NCBI GenBank assembly: GCA_035772405.1
Contig: JAYKKM010000048.1
Location: 2,903,501 to 2,967,500 of the forward strand
Length of the DNA: 64,000 nucleotides
DNA from: Chrysogorgia sp. JL179-B06
Taxonomy: Eukaryota; Cnidaria; Anthozoa; Scleralcyonacea; Chrysogorgiidae
Direction: 5' to 3'
Below the pieces are notes generated by a model. It ran no database searches. It saw nothing but the letters and a program-made list of their open reading frames with translations, and had not been told where the DNA came from. Positions within the stretch are counted from its first letter, which is position 1. Each line of letters starts with the position of its first letter. The translations under genes and the position numbers were made by a program. Positions 33,110 through 43,629 of this stretch are shown piece by piece.

Positions 33110-33350
33110 TGGTGAAGCGCGTGACAAATCATTGGCGCACTTATACTAATTAAATTTTTAATATCTGATGTATATAGTTAGTTTTTAGCTGTAAATGTTT
33201 GAATTGTAGTATTTATAATATTGGTAATTTAGTTTTTATTAATATTTTTTATATAATTGTAATATACCCCACGGCCTCATGAAAAACAAACTCTATATAT
33301 GGATTGATGGGTTACAGTGTCTAAATATTTTTAAATAAATAAATAAATTC
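33110..33350 (+). mobile_element. LINE 3' UTR fragment (probable)
   Basis: AT-rich sequence ending in the CCCACGGCCTCATGAAAAAC context, then GTGTCTAAATATTTTTAAAT and (AAAT)n, the common architecture of a truncated non-LTR retrotransposon 3' end. No coding part remains. Confidence 0.45.
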
Positions 33351-34000
33351 CATTTTGGCATTTGCAAACACGCCAGCCTCCTCGACTACATTCCCTGATT
33401 TTCACTTTACATTGTCCATGTCAATCAATCATCTATGATAGAATTGTTGCGATATCCGTTATACGCGGAGGTTTAAAATGGCCGCGTCTGTTTTCGTCGT
33501 CGGTGTAAGAAACTGGCACGTACACGTGCACAATTTCCTTGTGAATTGTGTACATCAAGTGACATCAATAGATATTTAGGGACTTTATAGAGGGGTACTT
33601 GTGTTTTCTTGTGGATAATCAACATAATAAACTATCACCTGTTGGGAGAGTCAACTGCCTCTTGAGCAGTGCCATTTACCCCCATTTATTTTGCCACCTT
33701 GTGTATATTTCGTTGCCTGCAGTGCAGGCGGAGTGAATGCCTGAGCAGGCGTCTTGTTTACAATATTCAACACCAGTGTAGGTCTCATTATCCATCCATA
33801 TATTACACAAAATACCTAACCGAATTAAAATAAAGACCAGACAAGAACAGAAAGGCTCTTTTGAGTCGACATCCGTTTATCCATTTCCGGGGCGCAGTGT
33901 TCTCTATATATAACTGGAGAACTATATGTTCCGGTTGAAAAGTGAAGCTAAATATACATGGCGGCGTCACGGCGGCATCCTTTTCACGACAATAAACTAT
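33351..34000. other. no recognisable gene
   Basis: Nothing recognised. A 127-codon minus-strand frame at 33803-34186 starts with ATG but has no domain, and it overlaps a more protein-like plus-strand frame. Confidence 0.4.
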
Positions 34001-34001
34001 A

Positions 34002-34195
34002 GGTTTTGTTTCGTTCGGTGACGAAATCAGTGAAACCGACAAACTTTCAGTGACCGAGTACTTAAAAAGGGCATTTAGTAATGTTAATGCTAGTGATGTC
34101 AGTTGTCCGAAAATGGGGGAAAACGGTAAAAAGTTCGTCAACCTGCTTTCCTCAAGACATTTTTTGGAGGGCTTCACTTTCGTCATTTTGCGTTA
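34002..34195 (+). CDS. possible terminal exon of an unidentified gene
   Basis: After an acceptor-like ACAATAAACTATAG, an open frame reads FVSFGDEISETDKLSVTEYL and continues KRAFSNVNASDVSC to a stop at about 34193. The composition is protein-like, but no family is recognised and no upstream exon was found. It could equally be a transposon relic. Confidence 0.2.
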
Positions 34196-34430
34196 ATTCT
34201 GCAATTTGTTTCTATAAGAAATGTACTATTTAAAAATTCGCGCATTTAGTCAGACGAATTTAATTGTTGAATAAAATAACAGCTATTCTGGGGTCTAGAC
34301 CTTATTAGTAATTTATTCATTTTATTCGCGATGTGACGTTAAGGAGTCGTACGTGTTAGACCCGGGGTATGATTTCGAGTTTTTGATTATTGCTGACCGT
34401 TTTGACCGCAGTCACTATAATGAGTCACTA
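34196..34430. other. no recognisable feature
   Basis: Spacer with nothing supported. Confidence 0.4.
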
Positions 34431-34658
34431 TTAACCAAGAAAAAATTCGACCAGTCTAGTCCAAAATCGTCGTTGTCGTAATTTTTTATTTTTTCGTTTG
34501 TGTTTGTTGGTACCTGGCTGTGATAAAATGGTTAATAAAATGCGTCTTTTCTTTTTACTCTCCGTCAAACGTTGTTGTAATAAACTTAAGTTCAGTTGTA
34601 ATGTGCTACACAATCCTGTTAGGATCGCCAATATGGAAAACCCAAGTATCAACTTCAT
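34431..34658 (-). pseudogene. 75-codon frame, possible transposase N-terminal relic
   Basis: Begins at a true ATG with a hydrophobic stretch (MKLILGFSILAILTGLCST) that could be a signal peptide, followed by a very basic tail ending LRQRRFWTRLVEFF. The RRFW box resembles the start of PIF/Harbinger transposases ('RRRFWVRP'). It stops immediately after, so it is either a dead fragment or a chance frame. Confidence 0.25.
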
Positions 34659-34892
34659 TTACTCCATTTTTAAAATTCCAGCCACCGCGCTTCTTTTACC
34701 TCGTATTTTTTAGCAGAGAACTAAAAAGTTGCGTAAAACCGTGATGAAATCATTACGGTTAGGTGTTCACACGATGCCGGTAAGGAATAATTTCGTTCCG
34801 GTCATATCGTTCCGGTTAGCATTGCGGTTTCAAATCGTTCCGGTTAGGATTAGCGATTGTTTGAATTTCGGTTTGTTCATATATCGAGAAAG

Positions 34893-35045
34893 CGCTATAA
34901 ATAGGGATCCTAACTTTACAACGATCACCCCTGATGAAGACACTAGATTGGAGTGTCGAATTCGTTGGGTCATGGACAGTAACTTTTAAAGTTACGTTCA
35001 AAAAACTTTTTAAAGCCAGAGTAGCGTCAAACTATGTCTAATATT
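34893..35045 (+). repeat. dispersed repeat, second member of the 17862 family
   Basis: Shares ATAAATAGGGATCCTAAC, TGATGAAGACACTAGATTGG and AGAGTAGCGTCAAACTATGT with 17862-18150. The hammerhead-like GAAAC box is mutated to GAATTC at about 34958. Confidence 0.65.
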
Positions 35046-35494
35046 CAAGGTAAACGAATATATATAATTGCATAAATAACTTACAAGTTTCCAACTCCTT
35101 AATTTGCTCATTTCAAAGCCATCCATTTCATTCAACAATATTTGGAAGGGTTCATCCAATAGCTGCACTCAGTACATCATGCAGTTCTTCGCCAAGGTCA
35201 AAGGAACTCACGCCAACTAAATTTGAACGCGGATCAAATTCTCCACCATGTGGCGGACATATATTTGTTATCACTGAAAATTCACTTTCAAATTTCCATC
35301 TATCAAATTCCGCTCGAACGTCATTGGATCTTTCCGATTTCTATTGTCTTTAAATCAATCATCAAAAGGTGATTTTCAACCTCGTTTGCGAGAGTTGGGG
35401 TCTTTAGTTCCATTGTTGTATGGAATGAGCCAATCAAATAATTGCGAGTAACATTTTTATGCATATTATTGTTAAGTTGTAAAGATTTTACTCA
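35046..35494. other. no recognisable gene
   Basis: Nothing supported. Confidence 0.4.
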
Positions 35495-36015
35495 GGAACT
35501 CTGAGCTCCAGACAGGACTCGAACCTCTGCAACCATAGTCAATCAAGATATGGTCTGGAAACTGGCAAACTTCGAAGCCGTTACCATTGTTAAACAAAAG
35601 TTTGGTGCACACGAGCGACATAAGCATATAAGCAACGAAAGCAAACTGGCATGACTTTTCCTCTGGGACGTACGAAGACAAAACAACGAGAATTTTTCTT
35701 TGTTTTCTCTTTTGTTTTGTTCTTTCCTTATGCTTAATCTTATGCTTGGCTTATGCTTCTTATGATTATGTCCATCTTTATGTCGCAGGCTTGACTTCAT
35801 TCCTTTGTTTTGCCTTTTGTCTTGTCCTACCTCACCGTGCACAAACCTTTTGTTTTAGGTTTATTAATATTTAAACAGCACGGTTGAATATTGAACCCAT
35901 GAAACGTTGCTATTGCATGATTACTTCACTATACAAAAAATACAATATGTTCACTAACCGTCACCGTGCAAAATTTGCATAAAGGTAACAAAAAGATAGA
36001 ACAAAGACTTCCATT
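35495..36015 (-). repeat. SINE fragment plus TIR element related to 52000-52275
   Basis: 35495-35535 is a minus-strand piece of the 22916 SINE family (CAGACAGGACTCGAACCTC). From 35540, AGTCAATCAAGATATGGTCT then GGAAACTGGCAAACTTCGAA matches the left end of the element at 52000. A later part (TTTAGGTTTATTAATATTTA around 35856) also matches it. An extra block is inserted here relative to that copy. Confidence 0.5.
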
Positions 36016-36029
36016 CAAGACTTTCATTC

Positions 36030-36095
36030 AATTGACCATGCTAAAACTTCTGAATGCTAACCAGACGCTTTAACCATTGAGCCACTAGAACTCAG
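36030..36095 (-). repeat. tRNA-like fragment
   Basis: The minus strand contains AGTGGCTCAATGGTTAAAGC, an A-box-like head as in the SINEs, without a convincing B box. Confidence 0.45.
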
Positions 36096-36220
36096 ATGGC
36101 TGGGCAAGGTTGATTATGGTCTATAAATTTACGGTATTTATTTGGCATGTTCTGTCTGACGATAGACAAGTTAGTCAGGGATGGGATGGTTTGGAAGGTG
36201 TGACAAAAGTCATTGTTCTA

Positions 36221-36499
36221 CAGTGTGTATAAAAAAAAACTGAACCTTAGAAAACGGTCTTATACTCCTGGGAAATTAAAAACAGTCTTAATACACCTGG
36301 GAAATTAAGATAACTTGTAAACGTATGAAGGAGCATAACTGCAAAGAAACATGTTAAATATATTAACGTTTCTTTGCAGTTATGCTCCTTCATACGTTTA
36401 CAAGTTGTTTTAATTTCCCAGGTGTATTAAGACCGTGTTTTTAATTTCCCAGGTGTATTAACCGTTTTCTAAGGGTTCAGTTTTTTTTTATACACACTG
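36221..36499. mobile_element. 279-bp Tc1/mariner-like hairpin MITE
   Basis: CAGTGTGTATAAAAAAAAAC at the left mirrors the right end, and the two arms of about 130 bp pair almost end to end, leaving a short loop near ATGTTAAATATATTAAC. It is flanked by TA on each side (36219-36220, 36500-36501). CAGTG ends and TA duplications are typical of Tc1/mariner. No coding region is present. Confidence 0.8.
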
Positions 36500-36599
36500 T
36501 ATGTTGTTGAATGTAGTTCACTTTCACGGTCACTGAACGTATTTTATTTTCTGTATAATGAAGCAGTCATCCAACAACAACGTTCGGATTTAATTAGTG

Positions 36600-36840
36600 T
36601 AGTCATTAATCCTGTTGTGCTTTGCCGTCACGTGTCCATAGAATTTCCTTTCTCCAACCAATAACAAACACAAGGGGCATTCCAAACCAGTTTTCTTTTG
36701 TTACTTGCCACAAAAATGCCTCTTGTGACATCACAACCGATAACTTAACAGCGAAAAAGTCCATGAAGATGAAATTTTCGGCTGACAAGATATATTATGA
36801 TTTTGCTCAGGAAGACCCAAATATTACGAATATGTAAAAT
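36600..36840. repeat. one-ended copy of the 47987 MITE family
   Basis: Shares TTACTTGCCACAAAAATGCC and GACAAGATATATTATGATTT through to ATTACGAATATGTAAAATC with the right part of 47987-48462. The other terminal arm is missing. Confidence 0.65.
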
Positions 36841-38984
36841 CGCCACAAAGAAGTTTGTTAATAGACTAGTAGCTGCTGTACTCCGGTACAACTGTAATAA
36901 TGATGCAAGACCAAGTGCGTGAATTTTAATGAAATAACTGTTTAATATTACAAAAATAGACTAACATATATACAATACAATATGTATCAAAAGTTAATGC
37001 TTGAAAACAAAACATGAACAAAATATTTGTAGATTAATACACATATGCAACAGTGAAAATATGAATTAGAACAGTATGTCAGTATGGCACAACAAAAACA
37101 GAATGTGAACTTCTAATATTATGAAAAAATTAGACATTAAAAGAGATGAGTTTTAATAGGAACAAAATATCAGTTTATATCTCATCTATTTCTCCTCAAC
37201 ATTTGCAATGTCCTTAATGTCAGATATCTTATATGATACAGTGTCATACGTTACAGAAAAAATGTTCTTTGTCTTGAAAATGGCAAGAAGAATTTCACTC
37301 TCATTGGCGTTTTCAGGTCAATGGACATTCCCAACAGTGAAACAAGCTCTTCCAGCTGATTATGGAATGGAAGTCGAAGTTTCTGTTCCGGCTGTTTAGG
37401 TCTATGTATTCAGAGTCTCATACAGAGAGGACAACTGGTTGAATTTATCTTATTCCAGAAATGAAGCTCTGTGTGTGACTGGGAATATTTCTACAGGCAG
37501 AACTAAAAAAGATATCCGTTGGTTATTTTAATGGTTTTCATGTTGCTCTGGGGTCTCCGGTTTTCCTCCCTCACTAAAATCAACACTTAGATCTTAGCTG
37601 TACTCCGTGGTCAGACATGGGTCGTATGGTGGCAGCCTGTGGCGCCTTTGACATACTTTATTTTTTAAAGACACTTAGACACACGTCTGTTGTGTCTGTT
37701 AATATAAGACCATTATGTTTGGGGGGGATCCGGGGAGATTCACCCCTGGAAATTTTGGATTTCTGAGACCTCTAAAATGGCATTTCCGGCATTTTGGAGA
37801 GCATGAGATTCTACCCCAAAATATAAAGGTCTAAAATAAAATAAAGAGTATATTTATAGTGGCAATATTTCTTCATAATTTCTTCAAACTGTGTAACCAG
37901 CAACTTTTTCTCAACTTGGCGCTACCAGGACACTTTTCCAATCTGAATGGTTTTTCAGCATAACGTTGTTTATCGGCTGGGGTTTTTTGGTCCCATAGAT
38001 TTGGAAAATGTCCTAGCACTACCACCAATATCTCTGGGACATATTAGATATATAGACACTTATAAATTTGTTTTCACACACTCAGCCTGTCCGTGTTACG
38101 CGACGAAAGAAAGCAAAACAATGAAAGAAAATACTGTTTAGATGGAAAAAAGCACAACAAAGTCAAAGAAGTCATTAAATTTGACCAGTAAACGTTTCCT
38201 TATAGACGGGGGGAATCTAATTGCGAAATAATCTCAAATTAGGCTCTTCGTGTTGGACACATTTCATCGACCACTGCAATGCTTTTCTCAGATATTACAG
38301 TAAAACGGCGAACGTGTATATTTGTTAAACCGCTCTGTTAATATCAATCGCATTAACATGCACGTCAGTGAACGAATAACTATCAAATATAATTCAGAAG
38401 CACATGTTGTAAAAAAAGCAGATCAAGTGGAAGAGACTACTGGTCATCATCGCGCGAGAGCTCTCTTCAAGTGGGACCTCGAGGAAACCTTGTGTTTTAA
38501 GGACATTTTTTATCCGAAAATTCCCACCCAGTTTGCCAATCAGTGAGGATTTTCGACTCAAAGAACGCAAGTCAATCTTGTGAACACTTAGCACAAGGAA
38601 AATTGCTTGGGAATGCCATGGAAAGGGCAGAGATATTGCATGCATTGGATACGAGAGGCGAAGATTGAAACAAAGATGTTGTCAGTTCCTCAAAGAACGT
38701 AATGTGATGAATATCAGACTACGATAACAAGGGCACTTCATTGCAAAATATACTCGAGTGACTGTGCTCGAGTATGTGTACTTGAGTGTGGTGTGTTCCT
38801 CTTCAAATTAGAGGGGAAAAGTCGGGAAAGACGTCAGTAGTATTTATTTGCTTTGCAAAAATGTAAAAATAACAGAGTTGGCTAGGCAACAGCTTTCGCC
38901 AATTACTATGGTTACTATGACGATTTAACAACAAATGCCATAAACGAAATAATACACATATAGTTACGGTGTACAGATAATACT
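36841..38984. other. no recognisable gene
   Basis: Over 2 kb with no open frame longer than about 85 codons and no recognised domain or repeat. A G run occurs near 37720. Confidence 0.5.
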
Positions 38985-39770
38985 ACTACTCCTACTAGTA
39001 CTAATAATAAAGACGTATTAGGAGCATTATACAATAGTCTCAATGCTCTTACAACAATATATTCTTAATGTTACTTATAAAACTAATTACAGTTTCATTA
39101 TAAGATAAAGCCTACTACATTATATATTACCACTATGAACAAAAATACTATTAATTTTAAAAAAGAAAAGTCTTAAGTGCTGACTTAAAACTACTTAAAA
39201 ATATCAATGCTTCTAATTTCCTGTGGTAATGAATTCCACAGTTTTGGTGCGGCAACTGAGAATGTTCTGTCTCCATGAGTCACCGTTTTGGATTTTGACT
39301 CAAGTGGCAGATTTCGGTTAGATGATCTTAAAGTACGAGTAGGTTTATATTTAGTTAGTAAATCAGTAATATAAATAGGTGCCTGGCCATGTAAAGCTTT
39401 GAAAGTAATTATCAGTATCTGAAAAACAATCCTTGATCTCACTGGCAACCAGTGAAGATTACGAAGCACAGGGGAGATAGGCAGCTGTATTTGAATTCGC
39501 TGTAACTTGCTCAATTCAGCTTCTGGTAAGCCATAAAGGATGCTATTGCAGCTGTCAAGTTTTGATGTTATGAATGCATGCACCAACTTCTCACAGTCCT
39601 TTTCAAATATTTCCGCCTGATCTTGCCGATATTTCTGATGGCCAAAGTGGCCGATTGGATGATCAAACGTGATGATAAAACAGGTACAAGTTAGGACAAG
39701 CGTTTCTTTATCAATTTCTTTCTTCATAAAAATGCTGCATATTCGGTTAATAAAGGTCACACGTAGTCGG
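38985..39770 (-). mobile_element. 5'-truncated LINE with reverse-transcriptase C-terminal end
   Basis: Minus strand 39191-39760. From about 39600 it reads KLVHAFITSKLDSCNSILYG, then VLRNLHWLPVRSRIVFQIL, APIYITDLLTKYKPTRTLRS and FSVAAPKLWNSLPQEIRS, the classic end of an L2/CR1-type reverse transcriptase. The first 40 codons and a small internal deletion after the QRIQ run do not fit, so it is not intact. The 3' UTR to about 39000 recurs nearly unchanged at 57190-57325. Confidence 0.8.
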
Positions 39771-40010
39771 TTGGATACACAACTAAATTAAGATGAGACA
39801 ACTTCTCCTGGTGTTTAGTGAATTAGTTATCACTCTTTTAGGTGAACGGAATACCCCAACAGGCTAGAAGCCCAATTGATAGGGATTCTGAGGGCCTACG
39901 ATTTAAGGTCGTTATCCGAGAAGACCCTAAAGTCTTACTATTTGCTGGTATTATTGCAAAGGCAGCACTATTATTCATTCACCTCAATTATTTTTAACAC
40001 CCTGAGTGGT
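39771..40010. other. no recognisable feature
   Basis: Spacer between a LINE and a tRNA-like sequence. Confidence 0.4.
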
Positions 40011-40092
40011 GGTCCGACACAGGATTTGAACCTGTGTCTCCCAGCTCATAGACATGTGTGGTAACCACAGTAATCACTAGACCTGCACGACA
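40008..40092 (-). repeat. tRNA-like sequence (SINE or tRNA pseudogene)
   Basis: On the minus strand, GCAGGTCTAGTGATTACTGT is followed by GACACAGGTTCAAATCCTGT with a perfect T-arm (ACACAGG...CCTGTGT). The acceptor stem does not close, so I do not call a functional tRNA. Confidence 0.5.
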
Positions 40093-41535
40093 GCTGGTTG
40101 ACGCATAGAATATAAAGACAAGATCGTCATTGACTGACTTAAAATTACCGAAAATAGTGAGCAAAGCTTTCATATGGTGGAGCTAGTTGGTCAATTTTCT
40201 GCCTAACTATCTAAAGGATGTTGAAAATATTTCCAATTTAACTTTTAATTAAAAATTTCTTCTTGGAACAAAATTTTAATGCATTCACTTGCGTAAATTG
40301 TAATCACAGATGTGCCTCATAAATTTCTTGTGGTTGCGTGACTAATATCTTAAATTAACTTAACGAAGGCCCAAATGCATTATTTTCTTTTTGTAAAGCT
40401 GATGTTTATGCTCAGTTTTAATAAAGTTATACCTGCCTATAGCCCCTGGCTATGTCCAATAAGTCTAAAATCTCAGTATCTACCATAATTAAGGAGTCAG
40501 CTGGGCTCAATTGGGACGTAAGTCCTGTTCCTTTCTCCTGTCACACCTGTCTTATTCGTTGTATTTGTATGTACTAGTTTTGTATTAATAGTGACTTGTA
40601 AATATATTGTGACAAATTCATTGAACTAAACTATATGAACCAATATTTAACACCATAAATATCAGATAAATATCTAAAGGTTATGATAAGAACAAGGACG
40701 AGACAGTAGGCAAACAGCGTATATATACATATATGATATACATATATGCAGTATAAGAAGTATATGGTTGCATACTTGTATCATCTAGTGATGGTTGGGT
40801 AGAAGAAAAATTCAGTATTTGAAAAGTTGGGTAAACCTTTTCTTGGTTTCAATTTGTTTCTTTCAGTACCATACCCTGCCATAATAATGAACGCTCCTTA
40901 AACTAGGACCTTCCATACTTACTCTGACTATCAATGGTCCTCACTCGAAGCATTTGATGCAAGCTAAAATGGTTAAAATACTGCTTAATTTTGGCCAGTC
41001 ATGCATGGAGATGTTGTTGGCAACTTTGGTCGCCATTTCAAAGTGCCCCTAATCCCAAAAGCTTTTTTGGCTTTCTCAAATCTGGACGTAATTTCTCGTA
41101 TATATGCGAAAATAACAATGAATTTCTTAATTATGGCTCTTTGAAGTTGGCCCAAAACGCGATTTCTTGTGGCACACTTCCGTGGCAATAATTCGTTACG
41201 AGGAGTCTGGAACGAGTACATTATGTGACGTCATGCAAGGTACTCGTGTCTGAATATTATAATTATTTTAATTTTCAAGCACTCTGATATCTAAATTCGG
41301 AAATGCGAAAGGTGGAATGCTAGACTATAACTAACACCAAAGCAGATCACAAGTTGATCAAAGCAAAGTAACTGGAAAAAAAACAAACTAAAAAATATAT
41401 ATATAACTATAAAAAAAACAAAAAAAACAAATTTAATTAAACTATCTATCTATCTCTATCTATACCTTGTGTGACGTCAAAATACATGCTAGACCCAGAC
41501 TCCTGCTTGTTAAAAGTACCGACGCAACTGGTCCA
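40093..41535. other. no recognisable gene
   Basis: Intergenic sequence with simple A/T and TCTA tracts near 41380-41465. Nothing else is supported. Confidence 0.5.
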
Positions 41536-41539
41536 TTAA

Positions 41540-42000
41540 AAGACATTGGCAACAAAAATTAAGTTTGTCTAATATGAAAGAACTCGTAAAATGATAGAGT
41601 AACACCTTTTACAACTTTTCCGTATTTTACTTCGTTTTTGAAATATTTCAGTTTGTTTCATATGTAAATGAGATGGTCTCTGACGGCAGGTGCAGGGTAG
41701 AGAATTTTCACTCCTTAAAATACTAGTTCCATCTTCAAGTTTGTTGCACAAATTTACTTGAAAATGTGCGTATAATAACTCCTCCTGATAATGAACGTTG
41801 TAAACTTAGCAATCACTGAGATATAAGACATTTTTAATGAGTGAAAATTCTCTACCCTGCACCTGACGTCAGAGACCATCTCATTTACATATCAAACAAA
41901 CTGAAATATTTCAAAAACGAAGTAAAATACCGAAACGTTGTAAAAGATGGTTACTCCATCATTTCTTTCATATCAGACACATTTTTGTTGCCAATGTCCT
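41540..42000. mobile_element. 461-bp piggyBac-like foldback MITE
   Basis: TTAA at 41536-41539 and at 42001-42004 flank ends AAGACATTGGCAACAAAAAT and ATTTTTGTTGCCAATGTCCT. Long arms carry GTGCAGGGTAGAGAATTTTC and its complement. The internal unpaired part is about 80 bp. TTAA flanks fit piggyBac. Confidence 0.75.
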
Positions 42001-42239
42001 TTAAAATTCAACTTCAACACGCCATAAAAACCGAACGATTTGTCCAAATTGAATTTTTTCTTCACTAAAATACTAAAAATAATGATTATATTCGATGAGC
42101 TGAAAATCGTTTTTGGCGTTAGGGGCACCTTAAATTCCAGCTGAAGACCTGGGTCTTCTAATTCAATCTAATTCCAGCTGAAGTTCCTCCTATCACGCCT
42201 CAATCTCGTTCCCAGAGCTCTCGCCGTAAACGTGGTTGA
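42001..42239 (-). other. downstream flank / 3' UTR of the RhoGEF gene
   Basis: Sequence after the stop codon on the minus strand. No clear polyadenylation signal was identified. Contains CTCGTTCCCAGAGCTCTC, similar to a dispersed repeat end. Confidence 0.35.
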
Positions 42240-43629
42240 TCACGCTTTGCCATTTGCGCGCCAAATTAAAAGCATTGTCTGTAAGTCTTTCTTGATGTCG
42301 CTCTTCGACTTTAATTTCATTCGTAAGTCCACGTGGCCTTCGCCCGCACTCATCACCAAATACGACAGACCACGTTGAGACGACTTCCCCGATCGATTCC
42401 TCGGTTCCTTGGAGGCCTTCGGAGTAACATCGCCGGGACTCGGCTCCTTGTTGTTCGGCAGAACAACGGTATAAAGTTCCGCGGGATTTTCACCCGCATA
42501 TTGCTCGACGGCAGCCGACTCTGAATTCGGGATTCCGGCCTCTGCTTCGTCGTCACGAACAGGTGCCGTTCTCCCGGTCAGGGGAACATCTTCCGGGGAC
42601 TCATCGCCGACATTGCTCCTTCGCAGTCTCGGAACATTAACATATATAGGTTCGTTGTCACTCGAGCGACCGGCAATCTCCGAAGATTTATCACCGCTCG
42701 GAATTTGGACCTCCGGGCCCGGAGGACACTGCCCATCGGCTAGTTTAGTTTCATTATTTTGTACTGCATCGGATCTTTCTGCAACTGAAGGATCATCGTG
42801 TGTCACGGAGGGACTTTCACCCGACGCAAGAGTTCCACCCTCTTCTGAAACCTCGACTGACTTTGGTTCAGGAATAGTAATTTCATCCGACACGGCACCT
42901 TTCTCCGGTAGGACAGAGTGACTTTCAGCTGGCTTTCCCATGTCCCTGTTTTTTTCAGGAAGGGGTTGCTTTTCTTCGGAAGGGGTATCTTTACCCGATA
43001 AGATATCTTCACACGATAGGATATTTTTACCCGATAGGGCATCTTTACCCGATAGGGTATCTTTACCCGAAAGGGTATCTTTACCCGATAGGGCATCTTT
43101 ACCCGATAGGGCATCTTTACCCGTTAGGGTATCCTTACCCGACACGGCATCTTTACCTGATAGTGTATCTTTGCCCGATGGGATATTCATACCAGATAGT
43201 TCAGCACCCGGCGAAGAAGCCGCACGGGACCCCAACTCAAAATGTTCACACTCTTCTGGATAAGTCGCCGCGTAGAGGCGATTTTTGAAAGATTTCGACT
43301 TTTGCTCGATGTTTGTTTCGCCTTCGACATTTTCTGCTGCTTTCGTTTGTTTTGTCGAGAAACCGTCGAACGTTTCCATCATCACAGCGAAGTCATTCAC
43401 CTTCATTTCTTCGACATCTGGGATGTCACACACCGCTTCAGACTTCCTTTTTAACCGCAAGCTACTTCTCAGCGGTTTCTTCAAGGTCACCTTAAATTTC
43501 CCCACGCCAAAACTGCTCTTTTTGTCGCTCGGGGAACTTTTTTGCTCAGGTCTCTCCTCGTCGATAAACGAGAAGTCTTCGTCGGAATCGACGGATTCGT
43601 CGCTATCGGCCACCAGCGAGTTCATTCTT
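42240..43629 (-). CDS. ARHGEF10-like: ARHGEF10-like, last exon
   Basis: Starts after acceptor TTTTGTATAG, continuing AGA-AGA-ATG (RRMNSLVADSDES), and ends with a TGA at 42240-42242. Acidic, Ser-rich and basic segments alternate. An in-frame 15-bp minisatellite encodes SGKDTL/SGKDAL repeats. The last 45 residues return to a folded-looking, family-like sequence ending in LLIWRANGKA. The frame continues open into the intron upstream of 43629, but that part is intronic repeat. Confidence 0.82.

Noticed and set aside
33803..34186. 127-codon minus-strand frame
   Set aside because: No domain or motif, and a better protein-like frame occurs on the other strand. Kept only as a comment.
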